Source of the DNA: Gibbula magus
Lineage: Eukaryota > Mollusca > Gastropoda > Trochida > Trochidae
Direction of reading: 5' to 3'
Assembly (NCBI GenBank): GCA_936450465.1
Contig: OW388303.1
Coordinates: 2,997,693-3,061,692 of the forward strand
Length of the DNA: 64,000 nt
Shown: piece by piece, positions 36,205-49,499 of the stretch
How positions within the stretch are numbered: the stretch's first letter is position 1
How the letters are laid out: every line of letters starts with the position of its first letter
Notes under the pieces: generated by a model
Told to the model about the DNA's origin: nothing
Seen by the model: only the letters and a program-made list of their open reading frames with translations
Databases searched by the model: none
Made by a program: the position numbers and the translations under genes

Positions 36205-36242
<38 letters not shown>

Positions 36243-36248
36243 TAATAA
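36205..36248. repeat. (AAT)n microsatellite
   Basis: About 13 AAT trinucleotides with one interruption near the end. Confidence 0.97.
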
Positions 36249-37289
36249 CTAAAATATGATGGCCTAAAAATAAAATTAATACACAATCATGCATTTAACT
36301 GGTAATATGCGGATCACGATGTGTGATTAACAAATAGTAGCTACAATGTAGCCACACAGCTAACATCGTCAAAGATTTGGCTATGACCAATCCCGTAGTT
36401 CAGTTTACAGATCGTCGAGTTGTGAAGAGCCAAAGAAGCTGACGTTTGTGATCAATGATGTCAAGTGCTTGTTTCATATTGTCATATATTTTATGGGAAA
36501 CGTCTTAGCTAAAACCGTCTTATATTGTAACACAACCTGCTGAAGACAACTGTGACGTAATGTCATTTAACACGGTACTGACAGGTCATTAATCACATGC
36601 AGATATATGCATTAGAACAATTGATTTGGATGTGGAAAATGTGAAAAAAATTGAAGTCGTAATTCGAAGCGGTTTAGTGGAGTCTTAACATCATGCGGTT
36701 TGACAGTGCCCAAAATTTCTTCGGAGACAGAAAAGCTTCTCAAATTATTGCGGTCACCAATGTTAATGAAACTGCTGAGAAGTTCGAAAGAAATATTAGC
36801 TGATTACCAGAAACCATAGCAACAAGCTGATTACAAAAAGGTAATATTGTAACCAGGTTATCCTTTCTAAAACGACTTTCTACTGATTACATCCGTACTA
36901 GAGTAATGGTGAAGCGCTGATTAAGAAGGCACATTCCCCAATTTTAAGTTTTATTAATATATATCTGGTTAGACCGAGTGGTTACAGTTTGGACAATCGG
37001 TACTGTTAATAGGTACCTAACTGAGAGGATGTCTTCTTTTATCTACAACGTCTTCATCGTCAACATCCCTCGCCGTTTGTCATATTGATGCATTTAATTT
37101 ATCTATCCTCTAAATAAAAAATAAAAAATTATCGGTACTTTACAAAAGCTCAGATCTTTTAATTTAAAGCTAGATTTAACATGAGGTGGTTTTGAGAAAC
37201 TTTCATAATCTGAATTATCTGGTGACAATGGTTATACGTGTCAATTATCACTCGCCTAACACTGATCTATCGAAAAGTAGGGTTATGGT
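36249..37289. other. no gene seen
   Basis: Nothing recognised. Confidence 0.5.
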
Positions 37290-37920
37290 AAATTTGTTAA
37301 GAAATTGCATCCTACACCACGGTCAAGGTCAGAACGCCGAAGGTTATAACCTCGGTGTGTGATATTCTTAACATATGGCAAGTATCAAAGATCTATATCG
37401 ACGAATTAGTAGTTATGTACATGGTGAACAAAGATTGAGTCTTTCTTGAAGGTCAACGATAGAAGGTCAAATAATAAGACTTCAGTTAAATGGTCTTCTT
37501 CACATATATAATTTCAAAAGACCCATCAAAAGTTTAACCATAAATAAAGTAAGAAAAGCCAATAGCTATTTTCAAAGGGCAATCAGTAAAAAAATTATTC
37601 ATCGAATAAACCGGAATTTTTCACATGCGCAGTACTTATGTATATTCAAATCACGTGTTACGTTTCAGAATGATTGAACAGGAATTGATTTCTGAACACT
37701 GAATGCTATCAAAAGCATGTATAAAGTTTCAGAGAGATTGGTAAAAACTGAGGGCAGAGTTGATGTACGAACACAGGTACCATCAGTCTGAAATAGGAAA
37801 TCCATGCGCACAAAGTCAAGGGTCATACATCTTCATACGATTCTCATTAAAAGCACGCGCGAATCACTGAAGTATATCAAAGAATGTGTAAACTTTCAGA
37901 AAGGTACAATTTTCCGGGCG
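37290..37920 (+). repeat. decayed repeats with a small foldback
   Basis: tgttaagaa..ctacacca (about 37298) pairs in inverted form with ggtgtgtgatattcttaaca (to about 37376). Downstream, aaagcatgtataaagtttcagagagattgg (about 37711, shown in part) recurs in diverged form as aagaatgtgtaaactttcag (about 37880). Confidence 0.45.
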
Positions 37921-40048
37921 GACTGCGTCACGACATAAATTCCCTTCGGTTTCTGCGTGGATTAAAGATGCCCCTTTAAGAACCTAAAACTAACTATTGG
38001 TTCAATGTACAGTATCGACTCTGAAGTACACGGCGTCGTGTCATTGTAACTTCAAGAAGGGTATAGTATACTATTAGGTGTAATAGCCTTCTACGAATGT
38101 GGTGTAAACCCGAGGCACTCCTTGTTACGAAACAAAATCCATCTGTTGATGATGTCATCTTCGTACATTTGTAAATAATATTACTAGATAATAGTACCAA
38201 TGATATTTCTACAAAACATTCACAATGCTTCACTTTTTCTCTCCGAAGCGATCATCAAACATATCGCTGTACATATCCTGTTATAGAACACTACATGTAT
38301 CTTATCGGATGTGATACACAACCTTGTCTTCATTTGGGCATTGAGTCCAAATCTATAAAAAATGACAAGCGTCAACTATGTCTAAACGAAAAAACGAAAG
38401 ATGAGTTATTAATGAATAGAACTTAAGGCTCTAACCATGTTACAGATGATCATCGTTAATGTGTTGTGGGGAAAGCAATGTATGGTAAATGAGCTTATGG
38501 AGAAAAGAGCGGTTGTAATAACCTATTTAGAGGGCGAATGGCTAACATCAAGATATAAGATTCGTTGTAAGATACATTTTGTCACTACTAAAACATAAAA
38601 TCTCAAAAGTAAAGTAAATGCTGTATAATAAAATGTGTCCACAAAAATCAACTAGATCTAGCGGCGTAAGTTTTTTCTCTTATCGTGTAATTTTACTGAA
38701 CAAACAATCTCTCTGAATGGGGCGGACTGAGTAATATTTTCCCGAAATTGAGTTTTCGTTTTCATCGAAAGGATCGCTGGCAGGCGTTAGGGTGAACACG
38801 TTAACGTCAGTTACTGCTAACAGCTTCCGGTGAATTATGAAATATCTTTAACATTTGAGTAAGCAATTTTCCTATTCATTCCCTTCTTTCGTGGTCTATT
38901 GAACTTTTGATGAAAAAGAAACATCGCGGCAGAAGAGTGTGGCCGCATTGTGAAATTAAAATTTACTGTGGAGCTACTGAGGACGCGTTCACATCAGAGC
39001 AAACGGACCCTTTCCGTTTCTTGGCCAATATCCTTTCAACTTTTCCTGCTGGTAGTGATTTTTGCCAACTTCACAGCGTTTTTCTTGACAAATTTAGTAG
39101 ATTCTTGCCGTTGATATGTGACTCGCCAGAAAAACCATCCGGAAATATCCGATATTGCGTCCTTTGAAATTAGAGCTTTGAGTACAATCAGAAAATCATT
39201 CATTTTGATCCACTTTAATTCAATTGTATCCTAAAACTTTCATCCTTTTATCTTATTACGTTTTCGCGTTCCCATCATCTTCTTACATTGCGCATACTCA
39301 TCATTAGCGACGCTGATTGTCAAAAGAAATCGGTTCATGTGAATCTTGGGATAATTCTGATTCGCATTCTGTGTTTGAAGGCAAGTTTATTTTTTTCTGA
39401 ACGTGTCGACTTCCAAGAATCAGACGCCTCATTACGCAATCGAGAAGTGACTGTTTCTCATCCCTCTGTGATGGCGTCAAACTTCCATCAAGACCAGCAT
39501 AAATACGTTTGTCGTAGCAGGTGCAGGAGGCCGCTATTGATTAATTAATCAAATCAGCAGGCCTAAAATCAATTGATTCAAATGAGAGAATGTTAAATTG
39601 ATGTAAAAGATAGGATTTCCCTCCTCGAACGTTAACAATCTTTTGATTGTGATGATTGTTATGTTCAATCTTGAATTCCAGGAGAGTACACCAGTACCGA
39701 GAACCTGTCACTTATCTCAGTTTAATCTGTAATGTCAGTATACAATTTTCAGATTACCACGTATTGAGATTTGGCGATTCACCGTAAGCCGATAAAGACT
39801 TCGATATACACTTTGTATGGAGTTTTGGCCAATTTGAGGCTTATACATTTGTTAGGTTCGGCAGTGTATATGTACATTCAGTATTGTCTTTAATACAACC
39901 ACAATTGGAGGTTTGACAATTAAGAGGTTATCCAACATAGTATTTGAGATAATCATTATGTGGTTTTGACTATTTAGGGTTTAGATCTTTGAAGGGCATT
40001 TAGAAGTGGCATACATAAGGACAGGAATATTTTCTGGAAAAGGTCTTT
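37921..40048. other. no gene seen
   Basis: The two plus frames at 38907-39167 and 39288-39548 (86 codons each) show no domain, signal peptide or splice support. Confidence 0.4.
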
Positions 40049-40076
40049 CGTGTATATTCACATTAAAGAAGTTATT
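40049..40076 (+). repeat. second copy of the palindrome arm
   Basis: cgtgtatattcacattaaag, continuing aagttatt, closely matches the right arm of the 14433-14528 palindrome (cgtgtattttcacattaaag...). ttttctgg also lies just upstream (about 40030). Only one arm is evident here. Confidence 0.6.
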
Positions 40077-40470
40077 AATTAGTGTTTAGCTAATATAGGC
40101 TTTCCGGTAACCGTATATGGAAGTTTCACAGTTTATTAGTTAAACTATTTAACATTTGAGATAACAGTCCATTGAGGTTTGACATTAGAAAGGCCAATTA
40201 AACCTTAAGGTAACCATGTATGAGGTTTGTGGATTTAGGGTTTTGTCTCTTTAGTCTTCGCAATAAACATGAGCAGTTTTGTTTCCGTTACACAGATTCT
40301 TGACGAGTTAACCAGCAAACATTTCAAGATCATCATAGTTTGCTATTGTCATATAATAACACCTTGGAAACCTATGCTACTTGACACAAATGTAACATTG
40401 TTACATTAAAGATAATACTATCTGCAAAGCCCACATTTTGTCTCTTTTCCAGTCCACTGCCGGATTCGAA

Positions 40471-40512
40471 CCAACACCAACACCAACACAACACCAACAC
40501 CAACACCAACAC
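40471..40512. repeat. (CAACAC)n microsatellite
   Basis: Hexamer tract with one irregular unit. Confidence 0.95.
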
Positions 40513-40597
40513 TAATCGCAAGAACTGAATATCAAACATCAAATAACAACAGATCGACTCAATACACGCCTTTGTCCTCGGCGCGCCCAAATCACAG

Positions 40598-40603
40598 TAT
40601 AAG
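40598..40603 (+). promoter_or_regulatory. possible TATA box
   Basis: cagtataagagcccg, about 200 bp upstream of the small open frame at 40797. Weak on its own. Confidence 0.2.
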
Positions 40604-40796
40604 AGCCCGAATATCGAAGTTTATCGGTTGTGTGTTCTGTGCAGCAGGTTATCTACTCCTCTCGTGGTGACTACCAGCTTGCTTTGGATTTGAGATTCAA
40701 TCCATCCCAACCGGAAGTAAAGTCAAGAGAATTCCAGACCAGTTCGTGTTTCCTCTTAGCTATTACGGCTGTGAGCGGCGACGCCGAACTAAACGT

Positions 40797-41006
40797 ATGC
40801 ATCTTCAAATGGTGAACGTGAGCAGGAATAAAACGATCATTATGCTAATCGCTCTCTCCTTGGCCCCGTTTTCCCTAATCGTCAAAGCTAATTTGTTCTT
40901 TCCGTCTTACGCTGATGGCTTAAAGATTTGGTGCTGTTATTGGGGAGGGATATTTGAATTATATAGATATTTATGGGCATATACCATGCATGATATGGAG
41001 AAATAA
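40797..41006 (+). CDS. possible small secreted or membrane protein, unrecognised
   Basis: A 69-codon ATG frame with a basic, polar start (MVNVSRNKT at residues 5-13), a hydrophobic core (IIMLIALSLAPFSLIV, residues 14-29) and a possible cleavage after VKA. The remainder is short and aromatic-rich (WCCYWGG). A TATA-like site lies about 200 bp upstream. A donor-like g|gtgaac at about 40811 could instead make this an exon end. No family is recognised and chance is a serious alternative. Confidence 0.18.
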   Translation: MHLQMVNVSRNKTIIMLIALSLAPFSLIVKANLFFPSYADGLKIWCCYWGGIFELYRYLWAYTMHDMEK

Positions 41007-44000
41007 TAGAATAGGCGCAAACGTGTCGATTAGTAGCTAATGGAGATGGTATCCATCTAAGGTGATGATTCACTCATTGAAAGCTTGCTTCTATCCATCA
41101 GCCATATGCTCCAACAGAACACGATATGCCGCTGTACTCTCGAACGTTAAATCGCCCTGTCTTCTCCGAGAGGGTCAAATGTAATGAAAGTCTTCAAAAA
41201 CACCCTTTCCATCAATTTGCCTTCATATAAACTTTAATTTAACGAAATGAACTAACTAAAACACCGAGATCTGAAGATGAGAACCCACTTTAAGATATTG
41301 TACCGAAACACGTTTTTCATACTGACAACATCTTCTGCTATTGCGCGGCTGATCTCCACCAACAATTACATTACCGTAGGTGATAAGACAAGAGCGCGGT
41401 GCAGTGAGCCTATAATGAAGGCTAGAGTAAGAGCAATGGGAGAGATAGAGTTCCTAGATCAAAGTATGAACCAACTGCAATATTGATGCTTGTAAGAAAT
41501 GTTTTAGATTAGTTTGGAGATGGCTCTGGTTATCTGTAATATTGGAAGCTAATCCGGGCTCAATGGGCCTATCAGGGACAATAAGGAAGTCATCGCCATC
41601 GCATCCTTCTCAATCCCTATCATATTGCTTCAGATACAATTATGAGGGTATGCTATCCCTTAATAGCTCGCTACGTTCGATGCTGGCGATGAAATTGCTT
41701 TGATACTGTTGCTGCAACACGGGATTGACCATTATCGAAGGGCTATAGTTAGGTTCCTGGCTAAATCGGGCGGAAACAAGGATTCAAATAGGGTTTCAGA
41801 CGCGTTATCCTTGGCCCAATTCCTGTCTTCACTCCGGGTTAATGCACATTTAATGATGTCATCTACGCACCTTCAATTTTCGGCTATGAACACAAGTCTC
41901 GATTCAGTGTCACATCTTGTGATCGAGACTGCTGGAATGCAAGGGGCCAAATTCTCCTCCTTGGTATAAATCTGTTCAATGACGGCTATCACCCACGTTT
42001 TCGAGGACATGGTCCTTCTAGCACACTTGGTACACAAGGGCTCTAGTAACATCAAGATGGCGACACTTCTAGCAGGCCACAGATCCCCTCTTTCATCAAG
42101 GCTTAATGACCATCCATGACGAGGGTAAATGAAAAGCTGGTCCAGAGGTAATTGTTAAAGGCTCCTTAGCAGTATGGATAGTGTTTGAGAAATGAAAAGG
42201 AACGACCAAGTAATTGCCGGGTACTTTGTCAGGGAGATGGGATGGCTGGTCAATTATGATGAAAGTGTCATCTATTGTGGGCTCCATAATAGCAAAGTTA
42301 ACATAAGATTACACTTGATTTCAGTATGGGCCGTAACCCTTTCCCATGGGCATTACCGCCAATATCACTATTGACAAAGACGTTTCGGCTCAGGCAAGCG
42401 TTAACATTTTATTTTGAGGAGAATAATTACCCTTTTTAGCAAATCATATACTGGACAAAAAAGTTACCAACCCAATATTCAATAATGTTGTATTCAACAT
42501 TTTATATTTTAATCATTGTCATATTGGCTATTTGGTATTATGAGTATATTTGAAAAATTCAAATTTAATAAATTCAATTTAAAGATAGTAATTGAATTTT
42601 GCTAAACTAATAACATGTAACGAACAGTTTTTTTTTAGCAATTTTCCAATGTATAAATGTTGGTTTAAATTTATGTAATGTTTTAACGTTTCGCAAATGC
42701 TTCACAGTGCACTTCAATCCATCTTAATGATATATTCCTTCGCTTCAGGGTGGGAACTGTCTATATCCATATTACTATGATACCAACGCTATAAACATGA
42801 ATTATTAGTCAGAAATAATAAACTTTCTTTCTCGTATCCTTTAATGGACGTCTGACCAGACACATGCATGGCGTACATATAGTAACTGCTTCAAAGAAGG
42901 TTGAACTTGTTTGAGCGTTTTCAATTTCCAGACAAGGCATATATTTGTTATAATTATTCATTCGACTTTACAAAGGCAGCAACAAGTGAACTTATTTTTT
43001 TCTTTAATGACATCCAGTCAATAGTCTAAGACTTCAAATCGTACTGCAGACGTCTGGGTCACTACACACTACACAGGCAATTAGTGTGACGGACTATTTA
43101 CATTTTTTAATTGTGACACTATCTTTACATATATGTAATTTCTCATTCGAATTTTCAACTCAAATATCTTCATGACGGAGTACTTTCGTTCTTCTTAAGC
43201 CGTTTTGGAATAATTGTTAAAAGTGTCAATTCGACCTCCTAATGGGACGGTTGCATGATTTATAACTTACTTATGTACATGTAGGACAATACATAGTGCG
43301 AGTATAGACGACTTGATGAATTATAACACATAATGTAGGCAATTAGCACGGCGGAGTACTTAAATTTAATTGTTTAAACGTCATGGCATAGATTTGAGAA
43401 ATGTTTCATCCAACTTTTCACCTATTCTATAATTGTTGCAAACGTCATGGCAACTTAAAGATTTGCACTAAAGACAGAATGGTGACCTGTAACCACCTTC
43501 TACTTGTGCAACAATGCAAGCCACAGCATGTTACGTCATAAACCCAGTTAAAAATCATGGCATAAATAAGACAAAATTTTATGAACTTCAAATAGACGGA
43601 TGTATGGCTTCAAACTTTCATAAAGGCCAATATGTACCTTTGTCTGAGGGATTGTTAAAATTATCTGTCGAAATGGGTTAAAAATATTTTATCCGCCATT
43701 TCACCAGGGGACGCAGCACTTTATATCATATATTTTATATTATGAGTCTACAAAGCTAATTTCAAGATTTGAATATTTGAATTGAATTTATGTTAATAAA
43801 TATTTGATTAAATTTCTTTCTAATTCAACACAGACAATGTCATGGCGTATAATTATTTCTTTTGAAAAGGAACTGTGGACGGATTTCACCCTGTCTGCAG
43901 TCTCCCTTTCGGAGATTCAGCAGTGACACTAGGATGTAAGACTCTTCTCAATTATGTATAGATAGAGTTGAAACCTTAACACGTCTCCACCCTGAAATCA

Positions 44001-44478
44001 CGCTATTTCACACCGTCGATATATCCCCCTTACGAGCCATGAGGTAATTCTGTCTTATAATAATACAACCTTTATTTTTTCCGGTGACGAAATAAGATTG
44101 TATATTCTGGTTTAGAAATGTATGCCATAATACATTAGTATAATACAGTGCATTTGCAATATATTGCGCTGTAATTTAATGAAGCATTAGTAACTTAAGT
44201 TCACTAAAGAGAATCACGCTATTCCATTCATACCGTTCATAAAATCTATCTTAAAAGAATCCTACGGCTAGCGACACACACATGTATATGATAGTCGTCT
44301 GATTATTATTATGAGAAGTTTTTAGCGCTTTTAAAGGTAAATTATTTGAAGATTACACTCAATTCACACATTGGTATACAGATGTTGCCTTTTCGATTTA
44401 AAGTAGGAAGATCATTCGGAGAGTCGATATGTGCAGTGAGCTGATATAACTTGACAAGCACCTGCATGATGATCGTCG

Positions 44479-44480
<2 letters not shown>
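41007..44480. other. no gene seen; weak repeat at 43070-43370
   Basis: caggcaattagtgtgacgga (about 43074) and taggcaattagcacggcgga (about 43336) start two diverged copies about 260 bp apart. The frames at 41700-41969 and 42096-42374 are without support. Confidence 0.4.

Positions 44481-44526
<46 letters not shown>
44481..44526. repeat. (AT)n microsatellite
   Basis: About 23 AT dinucleotides with one G near the end. It generates the IYIYIY peptide in the minus frame. Confidence 0.97.
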
Positions 44527-44528
<2 letters not shown>

Positions 44529-47373
44529 ATGATACAGAACCCATGATGATAACTACATAGTGCAACAATGTAATAGATGTAAGCGTAAGCGTAAGTGTAC
44601 AATAAACATAAACATATCAGCACGAAGTTGTTTATTCAGTTGGTATCATAATTTATATGTCTCAACATAACATAGCAAAATACACTATTATCCGTTCATG
44701 AAGGTGAATGGTATTAAAAACATTGCTTTACCAATACGCTGAGGTCCACACAATCGTGTTAGTGTAAGATTTCACATCTATACTTCACCTCGGCTTCTGC
44801 AGTGCTACCGATATGGAATGATTGAGTGTGTCTGAACATCGAGACAGATTCAACCGTACAGACCGTCTCGTACATTGGAAAGGGTCGAGCTTAATTAAGC
44901 AAGGGCAGTAATAAGGGATAACGATTGTGCATTGTATCAACCTCTTCTGTCAACTGTATTTTTCTTTTGGCACCAATCGCCGTGGAAAACTTTTAACAAG
45001 CTCGCTGAAGGTGATAGACATTATACTGCTACTAGACGCACCCTGGTAAAGTAGTGTGCTATTTTCATGAAATATGAACAAGTTCCAATTCTTAATACAT
45101 TTTCCAATACAATCCAATCTTGTACATTATAAAGGCAGATGACGATAGAGGAAAGACTATCCAACTTTAATTTGCATAATAATGTTAAATATGAACAGAA
45201 TGTTCGAGGTGAAAATACAAGTTTCATAGCTGATACACGATGTTCTAGGGGCAAATATCACGTTCCTGTGGCGACGTAAAGTGATAATGTTACGTTACTT
45301 CAATGTTCTCTGGTTTTAAATGCATCTCTCACTAGTGGAAAGCTTAATTTGAATGTAGAGCTTATCCCCTTTGAAACACATCACGTCTTGTGTTATATCA
45401 AAATGTATCTCTCTTAAAGGAACATATAGGCACTCGTATAACATCACCTATGTAATACTATTGTAATAGGGTTGCATAAAAAACAAAACTTGTTGCAACT
45501 GCGTTTGAGGACCAGTGAGAAGTAGGCTACGACTGTGAGAGACGGGGGCATGACTGGACGGGTCAAATGTGACGGGGAAATTAGTTATCATTGGCTTAAT
45601 GAGCATCGGGACAGAGCCCCTTTAAGGTTCATATATATTTAAATTTGTTAATCTATATCCAACACAGTTCCATTTAAAAGGCGGTATCCTTGTCTGATTG
45701 ACATGTCTACTGAAGCTCCAGTAAGAACACGTTGGTACAAGCTGAATACTCCACCAGCGGTCCTCGAGACGTTTATGCTAATTTCAACATTAAAATGAAA
45801 TGCTTTTAGGACAAGTATTTAACTCACCACAAATACACGAGAGAATGTGTACTGCGTGAATCGCATACGATTTAATTGAGATATCACAGGTGTGAACTGA
45901 CCTTTACAAGCGTGTTTTAGAAGTAGTGGTCAATATTCACATATTCAATTACCATTTACAGAGCAGATTACAAATCTAATTAGTATAAATAACCTCTTCC
46001 GGATGGGTCAAAGTGACATTGATGTTTTGATTTATTTTACCATCCCCAAGTCAGCCAAGCATACATTCATCAATGCAGTGGACCAGCTGATCTCGCACTG
46101 TTATTGAGTTATAACGCTGGGATAAACACCGCCAGTCACAAAGCATTGGCATTTGTGATTTGAATCATAAATAGGACATGTCGAATTCAATCTATATGCA
46201 AACTCACGATTAGCGGCGAAACGGCAAATGGACTTTTCAGGATGAAAACATTTATTTTTAGAGAATGAACATTTTCGGAAAATGTTCACAAACTTCGTTA
46301 TGGGGTTGTCCTGGTGAATGGTTAAACTGAATATATAACTTTCTCGCACTGATGTTTTTCCAAATTTAAGTTTTATAAAATGATACCATCAAGCCTCCAT
46401 GCATAAGCGGCTTTGAAAAGCATAAAACATCGCGCATTGTACAGACTAATGCCTCCTGTCTCACATAATGGAGAGGTTGTATCAAGGTGGCGGCAGTCTG
46501 TCGCTATATTATGATCCTAATGCGTTTTGAAATATCTAAACTGGAACATTGTCTTAACTAATGGACATGATGAACCGCATTTCACTGGTTATCAGAATAA
46601 ATCAATAGAAAGACAATAGAATTATATGGATAGCCAACTTTTTTACAGTAATATTCCATTATTGCCCGAATGTGACAGATTTGATTAAAGTATAATTTAA
46701 GATCCGAGTTGAGGTTGGGAGAGTCAGGACCTAACGCTACGGAATTCGATTAACATCATAATGATTGTATTACTTTTAGGAGAAAGTCCACGATTTTGGT
46801 GGAACGTAAGTAAAAAATGCATTTATATAAACGCGGTATAGCACCTAACTCTAACTGCTCCTAGGACCATTCTTTCAAGCAAACAAAGTTGCCTTGAAGC
46901 CAATTAAAACCAGCTATGATCTGTCATAATCCACACTTGTCTACATAATAGTATCTCGTGTTGTACAGTTGTACAGAAACATTACATTAGTGAAACATCA
47001 TGACGTATATTAGTCAAAACTATTACCAACTGCGACCTCAGAATGTAAGTACTGATATCATAATGATTCATTGTACTAATATTATATATACTATACAGAC
47101 ATTGTCAGCACTGAAACATTGCTACATGTGAGAGTTTTGAACGATATTCATGATTTTGTATTAGTCATGGAACATCGGGAGAACACCATTTCAATATTTC
47201 AAAATCCAAAAAGTTATTACGTAACGTCTACAAATAGATCGCGAAGTAAAAGTAAACGTCAATTTCTGTTTGAAGCCAAAATGGTTTTATTAAACGATTC
47301 TCATTTAATAAAGAACGTGCACGACGCAGGCGTAAGACATATATTACAGACATATGTTATAGACATATATTAT
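44527..47373. other. no gene seen
   Basis: Short frames only. The frame at 47119-47388 runs into the foldback that follows and shows no domain. Confidence 0.45.
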
Positions 47374-47790
47374 ATAGAGGATATTTGACATTTCTCGTCG
47401 AATACCATGTATATCTCATCGAGTGAAGTAGAAATGTATATTTTCATGAGTGGCGCAGCCACGAGTGTAAATATATTACTTCTTCTTCACGAGATGAGAT
47501 ATGCATGGTATTCGACGAGACATGTCAAATGTTCTATTTATTAGATTTAGCAAACCATGCGTATAGTTGGTAAATGACGTTCATTTTGTAAACGGAGCCT
47601 CCGAGATCGCCTTCCTTTCCACGGCCATCCTATGACGTCATCCTATTGTTACGATGACGTCATATGATTGAAAGTGTTATTTCACTGAGTAGAATAACAT
47701 GTTATTTCACTCAGTGAAAATACGGATTTTATTTTAACCGATAAATGCCGTATTTCACCACTGAAAATCTATGCTATAAAATAACTACTG
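47374..47790. mobile_element. foldback element with paired TGACGTCA sites
   Basis: Left arm from about 47374 (atatttgaca..tttctcgtcgaataccatg) and right arm to about 47540 (catggtattcgacgagacat..gtcaaatg) form a ~165 bp foldback centred on gtggcgcagccac (47450-47462). Downstream are gttctatttat (47531), two TGACGTCA palindromes (47633-47640, 47655-47662) and a second hairpin (ttatttcactgag..ctcagtgaaaat, about 47683-47727). The order foldback, gttctatttat, two TGACGTCA, hairpin is the same as at 11400-11870, so it may be a distant member of that family. Confidence 0.6.
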
Positions 47791-47837
47791 TCCTACTGAA
47801 CGATTATATGAAAATATCGTTTATAATGGCACAAGGG

Positions 47838-47910
47838 CATCGAGTTAGTTCAGTTGGTAGTGCGTTTGCCTCTCGTCCAAAACTAATGGGTTCGAATCCC
47901 TCATGTAAGT
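47838..47910 (+). mobile_element. tRNA-like SINE head
   Basis: A box ttagttcagttggtag (about 47845) and B box GGTTCGAATCCC (about 47889) are well placed, with a possible anticodon loop CTCTCGT. The T-arm and acceptor stem do not pair fully, so it is a tRNA-derived repeat rather than a tRNA gene. The 122-codon minus frame 47804-48172 crosses it and is rejected. Confidence 0.6.
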
Positions 47911-47939
47911 AAGTATTTCCTAATACGTTACATAATATA

Positions 47940-48240
47940 ATGCAGGTAATAGCATGGTCAAAATCATTCTTGACAACGAAAATCATAATTTGTCGAAATT
48001 TGTCGAAACCAATGTTCAGGTCATATTGGACGATATTCAAAATTGCTAATTTCGCATGCAAAATAATACTTATCACAATCATATGAAACATGCATGAGAC
48101 ATCCAGAAATTTGTTAAGAATAATACATTTCGACAATGAAATAAATTTGTTAAACACCCTGTCAGAAACCATTTGTTGGACGATATTAAAAACGTCTCAT
48201 TTCACATGCAAGCCGAGGCAGTCATCCCATAACGTGCACA
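47940..48240 (+). repeat. two diverged ~155 bp direct copies
   Basis: gaaacca.tgtt..ttggacgatattcaaaa..ctaatttcgcatgcaa (about 48005) recurs as gaaaccatttgttggacgat..ctcatttcacatgcaa (about 48166). Confidence 0.55.
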
Positions 48241-49499
48241 GTCATCCTCCTGACATTGTGGGCTTGGTGGGAGCATGGTCACATATGATTTACTGTAAAA
48301 TCACAGATATAATCAACATATATCCATAACACCTATACCATTAAACGGGTCAGCGAGTTATAAGAACATAAGTCAGATTAACCTTTAAGGAAAGTGAGCA
48401 CAATTTCATTACCCCAAGCCATATTGCCTTACCAAACACACTCGCTTGTGTAAGAGGATTACAGTTTTATATGCGACATTGTCCGTCATTAAGAAGCCGG
48501 GTCTGCAAACACCGGATCGCTCAGGATGGCGCATTGGAGCATCTAAATTTGATTTATTCTAGAAATATAACTAAATTAATGGCATTAAGCCCTGTCCCTA
48601 CCTTAACCGATTCCCGACCACAATCAAATAATAGTTTACACACATGATTACATATATCACTCACCATCCTTTTTTGGGGACTGAAAGGGACTCAGACTAG
48701 CTAAGAGAAACCGTCAACAAACCAAGATTAAGCTCAAATTCCCAGATCCTCGGTGAAATTACAAATTACTAAGATGACAGTGTAATTGCTGCTGTAATAA
48801 TTGAGAAGGTGGTAATCTTCTTTTTTCGCACATAGCGGTTTCCGGGTGATAATTCCACTGATTTGAGGATAAAGGCATCCTATTAGGACCTGGACATACC
48901 ACCGCCATCTGAAAACGTCTTTTCGCCTCAGAAGATAGCGCTTTTGGTTGGAGACGAGATTCTGGATGTCTGTATTGCTCGCTTAGCAACATCCCTGAGT
49001 AGAATGCTCCATTCTCTATCAGAGGGCAATTTCAATATTCATTATGGAACAGGCACTTTCTTGGAAGGCTTTTTATGATTGTAAGAGATATCCCATTCTG
49101 CCAGCTATATATTGTTATCTACGCTAACTGTGTTGATTGAATAATGGGCTTGTAATTTACCCCTATTCAGGATCTATCCGCATGTATTGAGCCCGTAACA
49201 AATTCAACAATTCCTTAAACCCAGACGTTTTCTAAGCTTCAAGCTATGACAGTCTCGGAAAGAACATGTGTTTGGTTCCAAATGGCGCCTAATAGCTCGT
49301 TCTTATACGCAACATTGTACATATGCCAAATCAGTATTCTAAAACGAAATGACAGTCTTTGGTAAAATTAGTCACACTCCCGTTTTCAAACTGAAAAACA
49401 TTTCCATGATGAAAAACCCTAATGTAAAATCTGTATCACGCCATTAGGAAAGTTTAAGCAAAACTATTAAAAGTAAAACTTACCAAGGCGTCCTCTGAA
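48241..49499. other. no gene seen
   Basis: Nothing recognised. Confidence 0.5.

Noticed and set aside
45704..45800. Possible short first exon (MSTEAP, then gtaaga)
   Set aside because: An ATG followed by a donor-like site, but no promoter or acceptor partner could be identified.
47804..48172. 122-codon minus-strand gene
   Set aside because: The frame runs through a tRNA-like repeat head and two diverged direct repeats. No domain or splice support.
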